NCBI GenBank assembly: GCA_013396635.1
Contig: WBMW01005527.1
Coordinates: 1,041,540-1,105,539, forward strand
DNA: 64,000 bases
From: Penelope pileata
Lineage: Eukaryota > Chordata > Aves > Galliformes > Cracidae
Direction of reading: 5' to 3'
The notes beneath the pieces are model-generated. The model was not told where the DNA came from. It searched no databases and was given only the letters and a program-made list of their open reading frames with translations. Position numbers and translations under genes: made by a program. Positions 38,606 through 49,400 of this stretch are shown here, one piece after another (position 1 is the stretch's first letter; every line of letters starts with the position of its first letter).

Positions 38606-39964
38606 AGACTCGTAGCGATCACTACTTTGAATCTCAGAATTCTATAGGATTACTCTTGATCTGATCCATTTGTCTTTGACTGGAAAAAAGTGCTACATTT
38701 GTGTCTTAAGTTGGAAATCAATGAAAAAACTTAGTGCCATAAAAACTCAAACAATGAATATACAAAACCAAAGGAAATTTTGAAGGCATCATGAAATTGC
38801 ACATCAGAAGGTCTAAAGCTCATGTGTTTGTATAATACCTAATGCAGTGATCTGATCCATGATGGGACCTAACATAGTGTGCATAATAAAGCAATGTTAT
38901 AATTTCAGTTCAAAATTTAAAAAACACTAAAGTCATGTCTGCATGACTTCCAATCCTCATACTGCTCAACTGATTTGTTTACTGAATATAGCAATTCCTT
39001 CTCTACTGCTTAACACTAGTTAACATTTATAATGATCTTTTATTTTTAAGGCTGTTTTTCATTCCAGGAGATGAGGCAGTACACAGTGTGTCCTGCAAGG
39101 CACCATTTCAATTTTGAGTGGAGTGCCAGGTAGAAGACTGTACGAGCTTGAAAATAAAATAATATGGATTTAAGCTTTGAGAAGACACAGTGCAGAACAA
39201 GCTGGGGACTGTTCAGCTACATTTCTTACTCTAATTTTAAAGCTCCTTTGATCCCAGAAAAGGTGTAATCAGCGTCTAACACCTAAAATGACATGTGCCG
39301 TGTCTACATTGCTCAACTAGTGACAAGTTTTAGTGTTTCTATGATACTGTAGAAACAGAAAAAGCTGTTCTTTACCTTTTCCATCATTTGGTTCCTTAGC
39401 TAGTGCCTGGTTTGTTGCAGAGTTACACAGCTTCAGAAAAAAAAAAAAAAAAGAGAGATTACACTGAGAAAAAAAAGGTTCTTTCATTAATGTTTCTTAT
39501 TGCTTTATGGATACTAAAAGAATGATATGTTGCATACTTTTTTGTGTTAGCAGAATCTGAAAATCTAAAAATAATATGTCAGGTCCTAGAACTCTAAAAG
39601 CAAGTACAATATTTTTATAATATTTTCTCTACAATTTATTTTTATTTACATTTGAGGAAAGCTCAGGCATACTTCTCAACATTTATTCAAAAGCATTAAG
39701 GGAGGATCTGTTCATAAGTTTGGTTTGAAGCCCTACGCTCATCATATAGTCAGTCATGTGGCATTGAGGCATTAGCATAAACTCAGTTGTGAGATGTGGC
39801 ACAACAAACGTATATCCAGACATACAGCAAAATGGTGTAACTAGTTGTGTATTTCTGCCCCTATCACTATCTAAAAGTATTTCTGGGATGTACAGCAGCC
39901 TGCACAGGAGCTGGTCAGGAAGGATGTGGGTCTCTGGGGTTCTGTGCTGGGGAGAAGGCCATTT
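38606..39964. other. Non-coding AT-rich stretch
   Basis: Contains a 16-base A run at 39437-39453 and nothing else recognised. The 124-codon minus frame 39683-40057 and the 105-codon plus frame 39789-40106 overlap each other and run into the MIR-like piece, so neither is called a gene. Confidence 0.5.
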
Positions 39965-40060
39965 GTGTCTCTTCTCTGAGCCTTCATTTTCCCATCTGTA
40001 TACAGAGATTGCACAGACCCTCCACGTAAAGTATTTCATATCTAATGTATGTGACATTCG
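39965..40060 (+). mobile_element. MIR-like SINE remnant (+)
   Basis: CTCTGAGCCTTCATTTTCCC (39974-39993) followed by ATCTGTATACAGAGATT closely follows the MIR 3' core (CTCTGAGCCTCAGTTTCC then CATCTGTAAAATGGGGAT). MIR is an ancient tRNA-derived SINE common to amniotes. The remaining part is too diverged to bound, so the ends are approximate. Confidence 0.55.
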
Positions 40061-42261
40061 ATCTGGAGCATTTCACAATTATCCAAAAAATACAAAGGCA
40101 TTTTAAATCTCTCACATCACTTTTTACAAGTATGTTCAGGAAATCTAACCCTTAAGACAGCCCAACAATGAAACATTATTCTAATTTACAAATATATAGC
40201 TTCTGTTCACAAAGCAATGAAGTTCAACTATAAAATTACCCATAGAACAGAAATCTGCAGAAGTATTTTACTGTACTATTTCAGAGACAAGACAAACTGA
40301 AGCAACTCTCCCTTTAGTTGGAAAACAAACAAGTCACAGGTGTCTAAGGGGCAGGACAACAGTGTTTTATTAGTGTAGAACAGCAGGTGTTCAGCATTAA
40401 GCTGAACATTTCTTTATATAACCAGCTTGGTAGCAAATCAACAGGCAAGTTTTTGTCTTCAGGTAAAAACAGATCAAGTCTGGTTTACTTTGATCTATCT
40501 CATCAACACAAGAAAGCTACAGCCAAAGGATAGGTCTGTCCATGCCTCCTGCCTTTGGTTTGGTGCTAGTCCCGGCGTGGTCTGTGCCTCCCCTCAGTGA
40601 GGGGCTTAGTGGCCCCTGGGCTGCTCCTCAGGGTTAGGCCTGAAACATTTTATCTGTGATGTGAAGAGGCCTGTTTGAGGGACTCAACTGCAATGGTGGC
40701 TTGGTGGTGCTGATTCTGGAAAGAAGAGGTAAACAGCTTCCTGTTGCTCAGGTGAAAAAAAAAAAAAGAAAGAGAGAGAGAAAATGATTACATGTAAGTA
40801 AGTTCTTTAGTTCTGATTTGTTTGGTTAGCCTTTATTTTTGGTTTAGAAGCTGCTGTCAGGAAGTGAGCAGGTGTTTTCCTTTAATTTTTTTTTCAGTAA
40901 TAAACTAACTCACAGCTGGAAATGGAGCTATCCATGTTAGTTGTGGCCCTTTGAGGTCTGTGTCAGGTGGTTACCGTACCTCACAGCCCAGGTGTGTGGC
41001 TGAGGCACAGGTAGAGGGTGAGACTGATAGGTAGAAAGCAGGACCAATGATGTGAGTTTAATTATATGTTTGTAATGTCTGGTTTCTTTATGGAAATAAG
41101 CTCTGAAAAAGGGATCTTGAGGGTGATAAATATGAGGACCAACCTTTGAAGGAGCAAGGTCATGAGGTGAGGCAGCCTTCTCCTTGCAGCAATGTCAAAA
41201 TCCCTGGTGTGTTACCCTGCTGTGCTCATCTCTACCCCTGTAGGTTGGTATTGTTTTTCCAGTCCCAGGATGACACTGGGTTTTCCTCTGGGCTCTTTTT
41301 CTTTTTCTTAGAGTGGCTGCTGGGAGCATGGTAGAGTGATCCTCTGGTCTAGATGCTTGTCCCAGCCTGTGAGGTGTTGTACTTTAACTCTTTGTTCTTG
41401 TTTAGCCTTTTAAACAATGTGCTCATTTGCTTTGTTTGATGTGGGACAGAGGAGGTGGTTGTGATAACCCATTAAACTCCACATGAGGGGTGATTTTTCT
41501 GTAGCCCTTGATGGTGTGGTGTGGTAAAATTCAGTCACTGAAAACTTGGCATCAGTAGTACCCCTGACTCCTGCTGAAACAGGATCCCTTGGGAGGGGAA
41601 CTTTTTTAATGGAAAATAAGTATTCTTTTATCCCTTTCAAGCTAATTTTTGAGCAATGTGCAGTAATAGGTCTGAGTGAAAAATAAGGGAATTATTCCAA
41701 AAAGCAGTAGTCATGAACTACCCCCAGTGAGCCAGAGTGGTTTTTTTATTTCATGCAGTGCAATCTTCAAGAGAAAATATGGATACCTGCTTTGTTCAGT
41801 GCAAGCAGGCACACGTTATCTTCACTGTAAGGTGCAAACATGTATCTGAAAAATGTTTGGTCATTTAAAACTGATTACATCTCTAATCGAGTTACAGAGT
41901 TGGAACTCCTTGCGTTCTGTTGGTTGGGTTTTTTCCCAGCTTAAGTAGTAAACACTGCGGGTTTTTGACATATATTCAGCACCCTGGAAGTTGGAAAACA
42001 AAGCTCCAAAATGATGCTGTGGATGGGAAGGAACTGAAATAGTCTGACGCTTTAAATCCAGAAATACTTGAAACGTACCAAGCTGAGTATTTGAAAATTG
42101 ACACAGTTCCATAAAGTTTTAATAGCAAAAGAACCAGGTGTTGTACCTTAATCACACTAGAAGCAGCAGCTGATGCATAGTGTGACAGCAGTAGTTCTGA
42201 GCTAGAAGCTTACAAATAATCTAGCTATAAATTATATTGCCAAGGGAATCCAAATACTTTG
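40061..42261. other. Non-coding stretch, partly GC-richer
   Basis: A GC-richer block lies at about 40525-40720, and a purine tract (A13 then GAAAGAGAGAGAG) at about 40757-40783. A splice-acceptor-like polypyrimidine tract precedes GAGTGGCTG at about 41290-41315, but no coding frame supports an exon. No repeat or gene was recognised. Confidence 0.45.
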
Positions 42262-42412
42262 TAATATATTCTAATACATATTAATTTCAGAGCCCTATAG
42301 GGGACAGTCTTGTTATTAATACACAGAGGAGCAGATGTGATAGCATATGGTTTACTAACTTGTATTTATGTTAATAGGATTTTAATAAGGTAATGTTAGT
42401 CTATAGCTTTAA
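42262..42412 (+). repeat. Unnamed dispersed repeat, copy B
   Basis: The partner of 38455-38605, in the same orientation and about 3.8 kb away. The shared core is 42300-42358. The divergence (roughly a fifth of positions, plus small indels) means the copies are old. Whether this is an interspersed repeat or a local duplication cannot be told from two copies. Confidence 0.65.
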
Positions 42413-42470
42413 TTTCCTAATATCTTTCATCTCTGAAGATGATAATGGGATCCTCTAAACTGGAGTCTAG

Positions 42471-42520
42471 GATCATAGAAAAGGTTAGTTGAAAGAGATC
42501 ATTTTAGATAAGACTTTTAA
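42471..42520 (-). mobile_element. Possible very short CR1 3' remnant (-)
   Basis: GATCATAGAAAAGGTTAGTT then GAAAGAGATCATTTTA resembles the reverse CR1 end (ATCATAGAAT, GGTTGGAAAGACCT, AAGATCAT), but is diverged and only about 50 bp long. Confidence 0.3.
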
Positions 42521-44160
42521 CGGAGTAAAAACCTGTAATATTGAAGGATTTTGCAATCACTTGAAAAAACAAAACTTAGAACTTGAGCTATTAAATTCAT
42601 TTGGAATACTTTTAAAACTACTGCCTGACATCTAATCTTACTGATTTGAAATTCTTACCTATTCTATGTTGATTATTTGCAGTTTTACCTTCGATTCAAC
42701 TACAACAAGCTTACAAAATTTTATAAAACTCTAAAAAAAATTTCCAGTGTCATCTTGAATCTGTCATCTGTTGAGCTTCATACACAACCCACCTATTGCT
42801 CCTGGTCAGAAAAGCTGTGAATGCAGTCCTGGGTTAGCCCAGGCTTCTCAGCAACATTCTCTGAGGCACAATGATTTTGACTTATGCTCCCAGGCATTAC
42901 TAGGAGTCATTACAGTTTGTGATGAGAGTGGAGTAAACATTGTGTTCCTGAAAGCAGGTGATGAACTAAGAAGTGTTAATCAGCTCTAGTGCTTCAGAGG
43001 GCTTTAGGAGACTTTCTTTAAACTATTAGGACTTTCTGTTTTAAACAATTGAATCTAACATCTAACATACACCAGTTCAGATCTACTGTTTTGAGATCAC
43101 TGTGAAGTTAAGTTCTCTTCTTGTGGCTTCCCTAGATGTTACAAGCAACGTAGCTTCCTCCTTGTTCATAACTATAAAACTGTAGGTAGAGGCGTAATTT
43201 AGTTTTCTCTCCCATTAGTTAGAGACATGGCTTATTTTTTTCAAGGAAAAAGTTGTCTAGAACTCTTCAGTTGCTAACGCAGAGCTAACAGATGCTTTCT
43301 TATTTCTTGTTTTATTGTGTTGGGTGGGGAGTGTCAAAACAACTTCTATTAGCTCAAATGCAATTTATCAAGTATAGTAAAACTTTGTATAGGTATGTCA
43401 GAAATTCATCATTCTTGGTTTTATTTCTTTCAAGAAAGTTAAGGAATCTGATAAGAGTACCCTATGTAAGTGTCAGAGTTGTCTGCTTATGTTTTGAATA
43501 AGTAAACTAGTAGTAGGATTTTGAAATGTAGATGTTTGAAAAACACTGACAGAGAAAACTTTAATGAGAACATACTGGCAACAACTTAGAATACTTCTCT
43601 CCTTCTGTTCTTCTTCTTAAGATTTGGGTGTTTTCTAGGACCCAGAATCTGACTCCCCACAAGGTTTGTGTTCTATATTGGGCTACTAGAGACACTGTGG
43701 AAGTGCTGTGCTTCTGGCCATCTCTCATGACCTTACATAAAGAAAGATCTTAAGAACTCTCAATGAATGACAGCGGATTCAGCAGCTGCTCAGTTGTGTA
43801 GTTGCAGCAGATATATGCATCTCTGACTTGATGCTAGCTGCTCCCTAGCTTAGAATGTTCTTAAATGGAAAAGATCAGCTCATAGTCCCAGAGGACTTCT
43901 GTCGTGCAGTGAAACTTCCACCGACTCTTCAGGCACCCTGAAATGGTCCTGACTGAATCTGTGGTACATCTCATAGTTGTACTATGCCTTTGATCACAGA
44001 GAGAGCACATTTTCAAGCTTCAACTGCTTAGTCTGCTTTTGTTACTTAATGCAAGTGTTTAACTTGATAAAATAGTTGGCTATTTGGCAATTATAAAAGG
44101 CATTACACAAAGCTGAATTCTGTTCCATTTAATAATCTACTCCATCTCTGTAATAACAAG
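42521..44160. other. Non-coding stretch, nothing recognised
   Basis: AT-rich. The open frames of 72 and 69 codons (42771-42989 and 43292-43501) have no recognisable domain. Confidence 0.5.
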
Positions 44161-44215
44161 CATAAAACCTTAGAATGGCCTAGGTTGGAAGAGACCTTAA
44201 AGATCATGTAACAGT
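44161..44215 (-). mobile_element. Very short CR1 3' remnant (-)
   Basis: AGGTTGGAAGAGACCTTAAA (44182-44201) followed by GATCATG, preceded by an ATAAAACCTTAGAATGG stretch that matches a decayed CR1 tail in reverse. Only about 55 bp was inserted or survives. Confidence 0.75.
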
Positions 44216-46071
44216 TCACTTAGTTTTTTGCCAAAATCTGCTACTAGGATCTTGTAAGTAGCAACAACAACATAGTAATCGCTAAGAAAATGTTCGGAAA
44301 CAGTAAATAAGCATTTGGGCAACAGATTATGGATACAGAACTTGAAGGAGGCAATGAAAATATTTTTGGTTTTATTCCCTAGATAAATAGCATCCACAAT
44401 GTTTTGGTATATTTGGCTAAATTAAACAACCCAAAAACTCGAGTCTTATGTTGTTTTGTCTGTTTTTATAATAAACCATGTTTAAAGTCATCGGCAAGCA
44501 ATATTTCCCCTCTCAACATGAGCTACATCTTAGCTCATGGTGAGAAACACTAGAGATTCATAACCCATCCAAAGTGAAACAACAGTTTGTGTCATCATCA
44601 GCACGGGGATATCAGATCATATATCTTTGCTTGACAAGAGGTGGCAATTTAATCTGACAAGTTTCCTGCCAATGAGGACAGCTTTAGGAGCTCAACTGCC
44701 TTGGCAGAGATTTGACATGTCATTGAGGGATGTTGTGCAGAAGCTTGACAATAAACTGGAACTTGCTAATGCAGTTTAGGATTGCTGTAAAAATTTATTA
44801 GAAATCAGAGACTGTAAAATTACTGTGTTCTTCAAGAAATGTTTTTCTTTCCCTGCTGAATATATATGTGATGTTTAATGCACAGTGCATATTTGAAAGC
44901 TTGTTTCCTGATGGTGTAAAACAAACCTATTATAATGCACATGAATTGGCAAGGAATTCAATTAAATGCATGTGAGAATAAAAAATGTCCACTTGTAAGC
45001 CCATTTTGACAAGGCCTTTCTTTGTGTTGCTGCTTTCTTAAGGGGATTTGGAGATGTGTGTTATCAACACAAGTACAGTCTGATTCTTTATCTTTCTAAT
45101 TATAGAGGTAGGTGAGCTCTTGGATATTTCAAATGTGGAACAGACCTCTGCCTTGCCTCCTTTCTTGAAGGGAAAAGCAGTCTTCTGGAGTTAAGCAGTA
45201 TCTGAAGTTATGGTTTCATTGCTGAGCTGATATGTACCACTGGAACAATATTTGCCTGGAGAGGGACCTAAGTGGCTTGTGGGTTTCAAAACCATGCCAA
45301 ATCCCAGGTTGGGTATGGAGAACCCACACAGTTGCCTACTAGGTTCCTGTGGGTGCTGGAGCAGAGCTGGCAGCCAGCTTCATGGCAAGGCTGCTTTTCT
45401 AAGTGCTCTTTTAGCTCTGGCTACAGTGTGAACACTGAGTAAAAATCTGGGATTTGTTTCACTAAATAAATGATTTCAATATACAAGTGAAATCAGAAGC
45501 TATTTAATATCCAGTTGATGTTTTCAAGTTTGATCAGGGGATTTTCTGGAGGTGTTTAGGATGGGATGTTCATAATCTCAAATAATGCAACAGCTCTCAT
45601 AGCAGTTCAACACTTGAGGATGTGTTGACGAATGCCACCTGGAAGGATATTAGTTATGATCTCATGAAATTTGTGAATGAACTTCAGAATGAGAGAGGTG
45701 TGTAAAAAGGCTAAGAAAGATATGAAGGATCTGCAACGTGTATTTTTAAGAAGTATTTTAGGACATGGTAAGTTAAAACCTTCTTGAATTGTTTCCCTAT
45801 TGTATCTTTCTCCAAGAATTACTAAGAGCTAGGCATGTTTAATGCACTTAGCTTTACTAGTGTAGATTTCTCTTTCATGTCTAACTGGGCAAGATTTCTG
45901 AAACTTTGTGTTAACAGAAAACAGTATTGCAGCTTGAAAATGTCATTGACTGACACGAGATGAATCATCATACCCTTTATGAATCTAGCTGAGGTAGATA
46001 TCTTGGCTGAACCATCTGTAATGATGTTTGGATGGGTTTTTATAATTGCTGATAACAATGTGGGCCATTAT
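44216..46071. other. Non-coding stretch with one clean stem-loop
   Basis: A perfect 9-bp inverted repeat with a 5-base loop lies at 44517-44539 (CATGAGCTA-catct-TAGCTCATG). No gene or repeat was recognised in the rest. Confidence 0.5.
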
Positions 46072-46483
46072 TGTGGTGTTCCTCATCAGGCAGCTCAGCA
46101 CCATCCAACCACACATGCTTGCTTTCCCCAGATAGGGTGGGGGAGCAGTGGAAAGGTAGAAATGCATAAGGGTATCTTGGGAAGCCAAATGCTGTCGCTC
46201 CTAACGTTCATCCCTTCGTCTTTTTTCCCCCACCACCATGAACATGTGGTATGGGATATCCCTTTGGTCAGTCTGGGTCAGCTGTCCTGGCTGTGTCTGC
46301 TCCCTGTGCACCCCCAGCCACCCGCTGGCAGAGCAGCACGAGGAGCAGAAATGTCCTTGGCTCTATGAGCGCTGCTCAGCAACAACTAGAACGTCAGTGT
46401 GCTACCACCACTATTTTCACCAAAATTCCAAAACATCTTTATACAGTCTTCTGGGAGGAAAACCATCTCAGACCTGTGACAGT
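46072..46483 (-). mobile_element. Avian endogenous-retrovirus LTR, degraded (-)
   Basis: Three blocks, in order, match a common avian ERV LTR read in reverse: TGTGGTGTTCCTCATCAG then AGCACCAT at 46072-46113 (the LTR 3' end); GATAGGGTGGGGGAGCAGTG (46131-46150) and a GAAAGGTAGAAATG stretch; then ATATCCCTTTGGTCAGTCTG (46256-46275), GGGTCAGCTGTCCTGGCTGT (46275-46294) and CCAAAATTCCAAAAC near 46420-46434. The part that normally holds the AATAAA-bearing middle of this LTR is missing, so about 410 bp remain. No gag, pol or env sequence adjoins, so it is probably a solo LTR with a deletion. No target-site duplication was identified. The 129-, 96- and 86-codon plus-strand frames here are chance frames in the LTR. 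The exact family was not determined. Confidence 0.8.
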
Positions 46484-49400
46484 CATAATGCCAAAATTGT
46501 GTGCTTTATAGTGATTACATTTATGTGAAAGGCAAGTAAACTAAATGACAGTTTCTGTTCCTGTGTGCAGGAATACTTGAATTCCTCCAGATTTCATATA
46601 CACCCAGAAGGATGTGAAGCTGGTTTAGTTTGTTCTATTACATCCCTTCCATTCTGTCAGTACAGAGAGAACGTACTGAGCCGCCAAGCTCATAAAAAGC
46701 TTAAGACACCTTTGGAGCGTCTTTACAATAGCTTTCAAATGCATTAAAGCTAATTAGAAAACTGCGGTCAATCAGTGTGTCACTGGTGGCCAGAGTAAGT
46801 CTGGGAGAGTATGAGTGTGCTCTGCTCAGGCTGAACCTGTTTTTTTGTTGTTGTTTATTTGGGTTTCTTCAAGCCTGGTTTAGCTCTTTATGAAGGCTGT
46901 GCATAGCTGTAATCTCTCACTAATTAAGCACTTAAGCAGCCTTTTTAGCATACTTCTGGCATTTGGTGACATCACTATTCTAATCATATTTTAATTAAGT
47001 GTACTTCAAGGCCATTGAAAGCAAGTCTAGGCAACTGAGACGTCACTGGGGATAGAGACTTGAGTGGGAATCCAGTTGTGTAGGTTACTAACTGTTAGCA
47101 GTGGGGAACCCTTTTAACAATGCAGAGTTCATTAGATGCTGGCTAATATTTAAGTGATAGAACAACAGAGGTCATTTTGAGAACTTGGGAGATACTTAAT
47201 TTAATGACATTAGGCCTGATGACCCCCCTCCCCCCGTTCCCCCCCAACTCCTGAGATAGCTGCTGTCATGATGTACCAATGTAGAAGGCAATTGAACAAC
47301 AGTGAGTGAGTTCTGGTAAATGCCAAGCTGTGCTAGATGGGATTGATATTTTAAGGATGAACAAAAATATCCTATTGTGTGTAGTATAGCAACTAGAGCA
47401 TGCTCATAAGAGATAAGTTAAAGTAGTAAAATACACGTATACTTAATGTTGTTATAATGCAAATATTACTAAAAATGTGCCACAGACGAAGATTTTTTTG
47501 GTGAGTCAAAATAGTAACAAACTGCTGGGTGGTAAGTAAGGGAGTGTTACCTCACCTAGGTAGGGTGGTGAATGGTTTTCTCTGTGACAGGTCTTGCTGT
47601 CATGTATGTTTCTGTATGTCTGTAGTTCAACCTGTTTGCAGAATTCCGTAGTCTCAGTCCCAGCCTTCAGCTGCTCCCCTACTAGAGGGGGCCAGTGAGC
47701 AGGAGCAGGTTACTCAGGGAGCTGCTTGGGGAAGTGCATTGCTCAAGCTGTCTTATCCACCTTTTTGCTCTTTATTTGTTTCTCTCCCCTGCTGCTTCAG
47801 GGGGATCAGCTGCATGTTGCCAATTAGGCTCATCAGCATTGTCAATAACAGATGTGGAGCTCCTGGTAATCCCTCCCCCCCTTGTTAGTGGACTGCAAGG
47901 GCTTCTGGCTGTTTGTGATGAGACTTAACCCTTATCCCCCTACAGGGAGCCAAGCCACTCTGTCAAAGACCAGGAGTAAGGTTTTGCCTGTTCTGTATTG
48001 CAAGGGTTCTTCTACTGCCATCTTAGCCCCAGTAGGTTTGATTAGACTCTGTTTTTAGCTATAGGTGTCAGCTTGTGGGAGACCATAATTAATTTCAACA
48101 TAGATCAATATGAAAAGGGTATTTTAAGAACTCAGCTTCAAGCTAAAGGTAATAGCACAAAGTTTCATTACCTGTCAAGCAGATTACTTGGGCATGTCTT
48201 GAAATGCAAGCTGCAAGCAAAAGTTTGTGTTACCAGCCAGCATGCCATTACAGGATAAACCTGTAAACATGTTTATTAGAAGACAGGATGCTCAGAGAGT
48301 CTCAGCTCTTGCAGTCATACTGTCATCTTTGCTAAGGGCAACCCCTCGATGCATGCTCTTCATTCATTCCAATATGAGGCACCTTCAGTGCTGTGGCTAC
48401 TTTCCTCCTCTCAAGGGAGCGATTCAGTTCAGGAGGAAGGTAACACTTAGTGACTTCTGCAACCAAGTGGAAATCAAAGCAGTCTAGACTAAATTTTTCT
48501 TTTCTGCAAAAATCTGTCTTGCAGAACATGCTTTTTCTCAAAGTGTGAAACATTAACACTATTTGGCATTGAGTTGTGGCAGGGAGGAGGGAATAGTCTG
48601 ACTCCTGTGGTTGAATAAGGAACCTACATATTTGTTTTCTGGCTGTTACTCTGAAGTGGGAGAAGATCTCTGCGCAACAGCATTTCTCTTCTAGCTGAAG
48701 AGTAAAATTAGAGGCCTGCAATGAATAATTCAGACTCAACGTTATTGCCTAATTACTAATGGTCTTAAAATAGATGTTCAGTGTCTGAAGTTAGTCGCTC
48801 ATGGACAAACTCAATGGGAAGCATTGAAATTTGTCAATACATGACTATGAACTCTTGAAACTATAAAATAAACATGTAAGCAAAATCTCAGGTGAGTGTT
48901 TTATGAGCTATTTGCCAGTTACTGAACAGCAGGCAGTGACAGGGTAGCACTTCAGAGCCTTAAAATCAAGGTGCCAGTGGCAATAAGCCAAGAACGCTGG
49001 AAAGCGTAGCACAAAACTAAAAATTATGTCTCTCTGTATCATCACTTTTTAGTTTGGGGAAGAGTGTAAGGAAGATTTGAGATTCTTGCTAACAGGAGAA
49101 CTTTCTGTACAGGTATAGGAAAACATACTGATCTGAAATAAGTAAGAATGCTTATCTGAACTGCAGCATTGACCAAAGGCCCTTGATACATCTAACTATT
49201 AAGTTATGTGTGTTTGGGGGTCCCTTAGAAACTATATGAAGAATAAAACAAAGCACTTTGCTTTTTTTTTATTGCTCCTTGTAGTAATTTCTTCAAAGCT
49301 GAATGGAACAACCCAAGTTTTTGTTCCTCTCAAAATTGAACTAGAAACTTAAATATCAATAACAGATTTGCTTTGCTACACCATGGCTGATGGATTATTG

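Noticed and set aside
39683..40106. 124-codon minus and 105-codon plus frames
   Set aside because: They overlap on opposite strands and run through a MIR-like remnant.
42471..42520. Firm CR1 call
   Set aside because: Similarity is short and diverged, so it is kept only as a low-confidence feature.
45979..46528. 129-, 96- and 86-codon plus-strand frames, first thought to be a possible retroviral gene
   Set aside because: The DNA matches a non-coding LTR in reverse. The frames are by-products of its GC-richness.
48332..48739. 135-codon minus-strand frame
   Set aside because: It is outside known repeats but has no recognisable domain, no splice or promoter context, and competing frames on the other strand.
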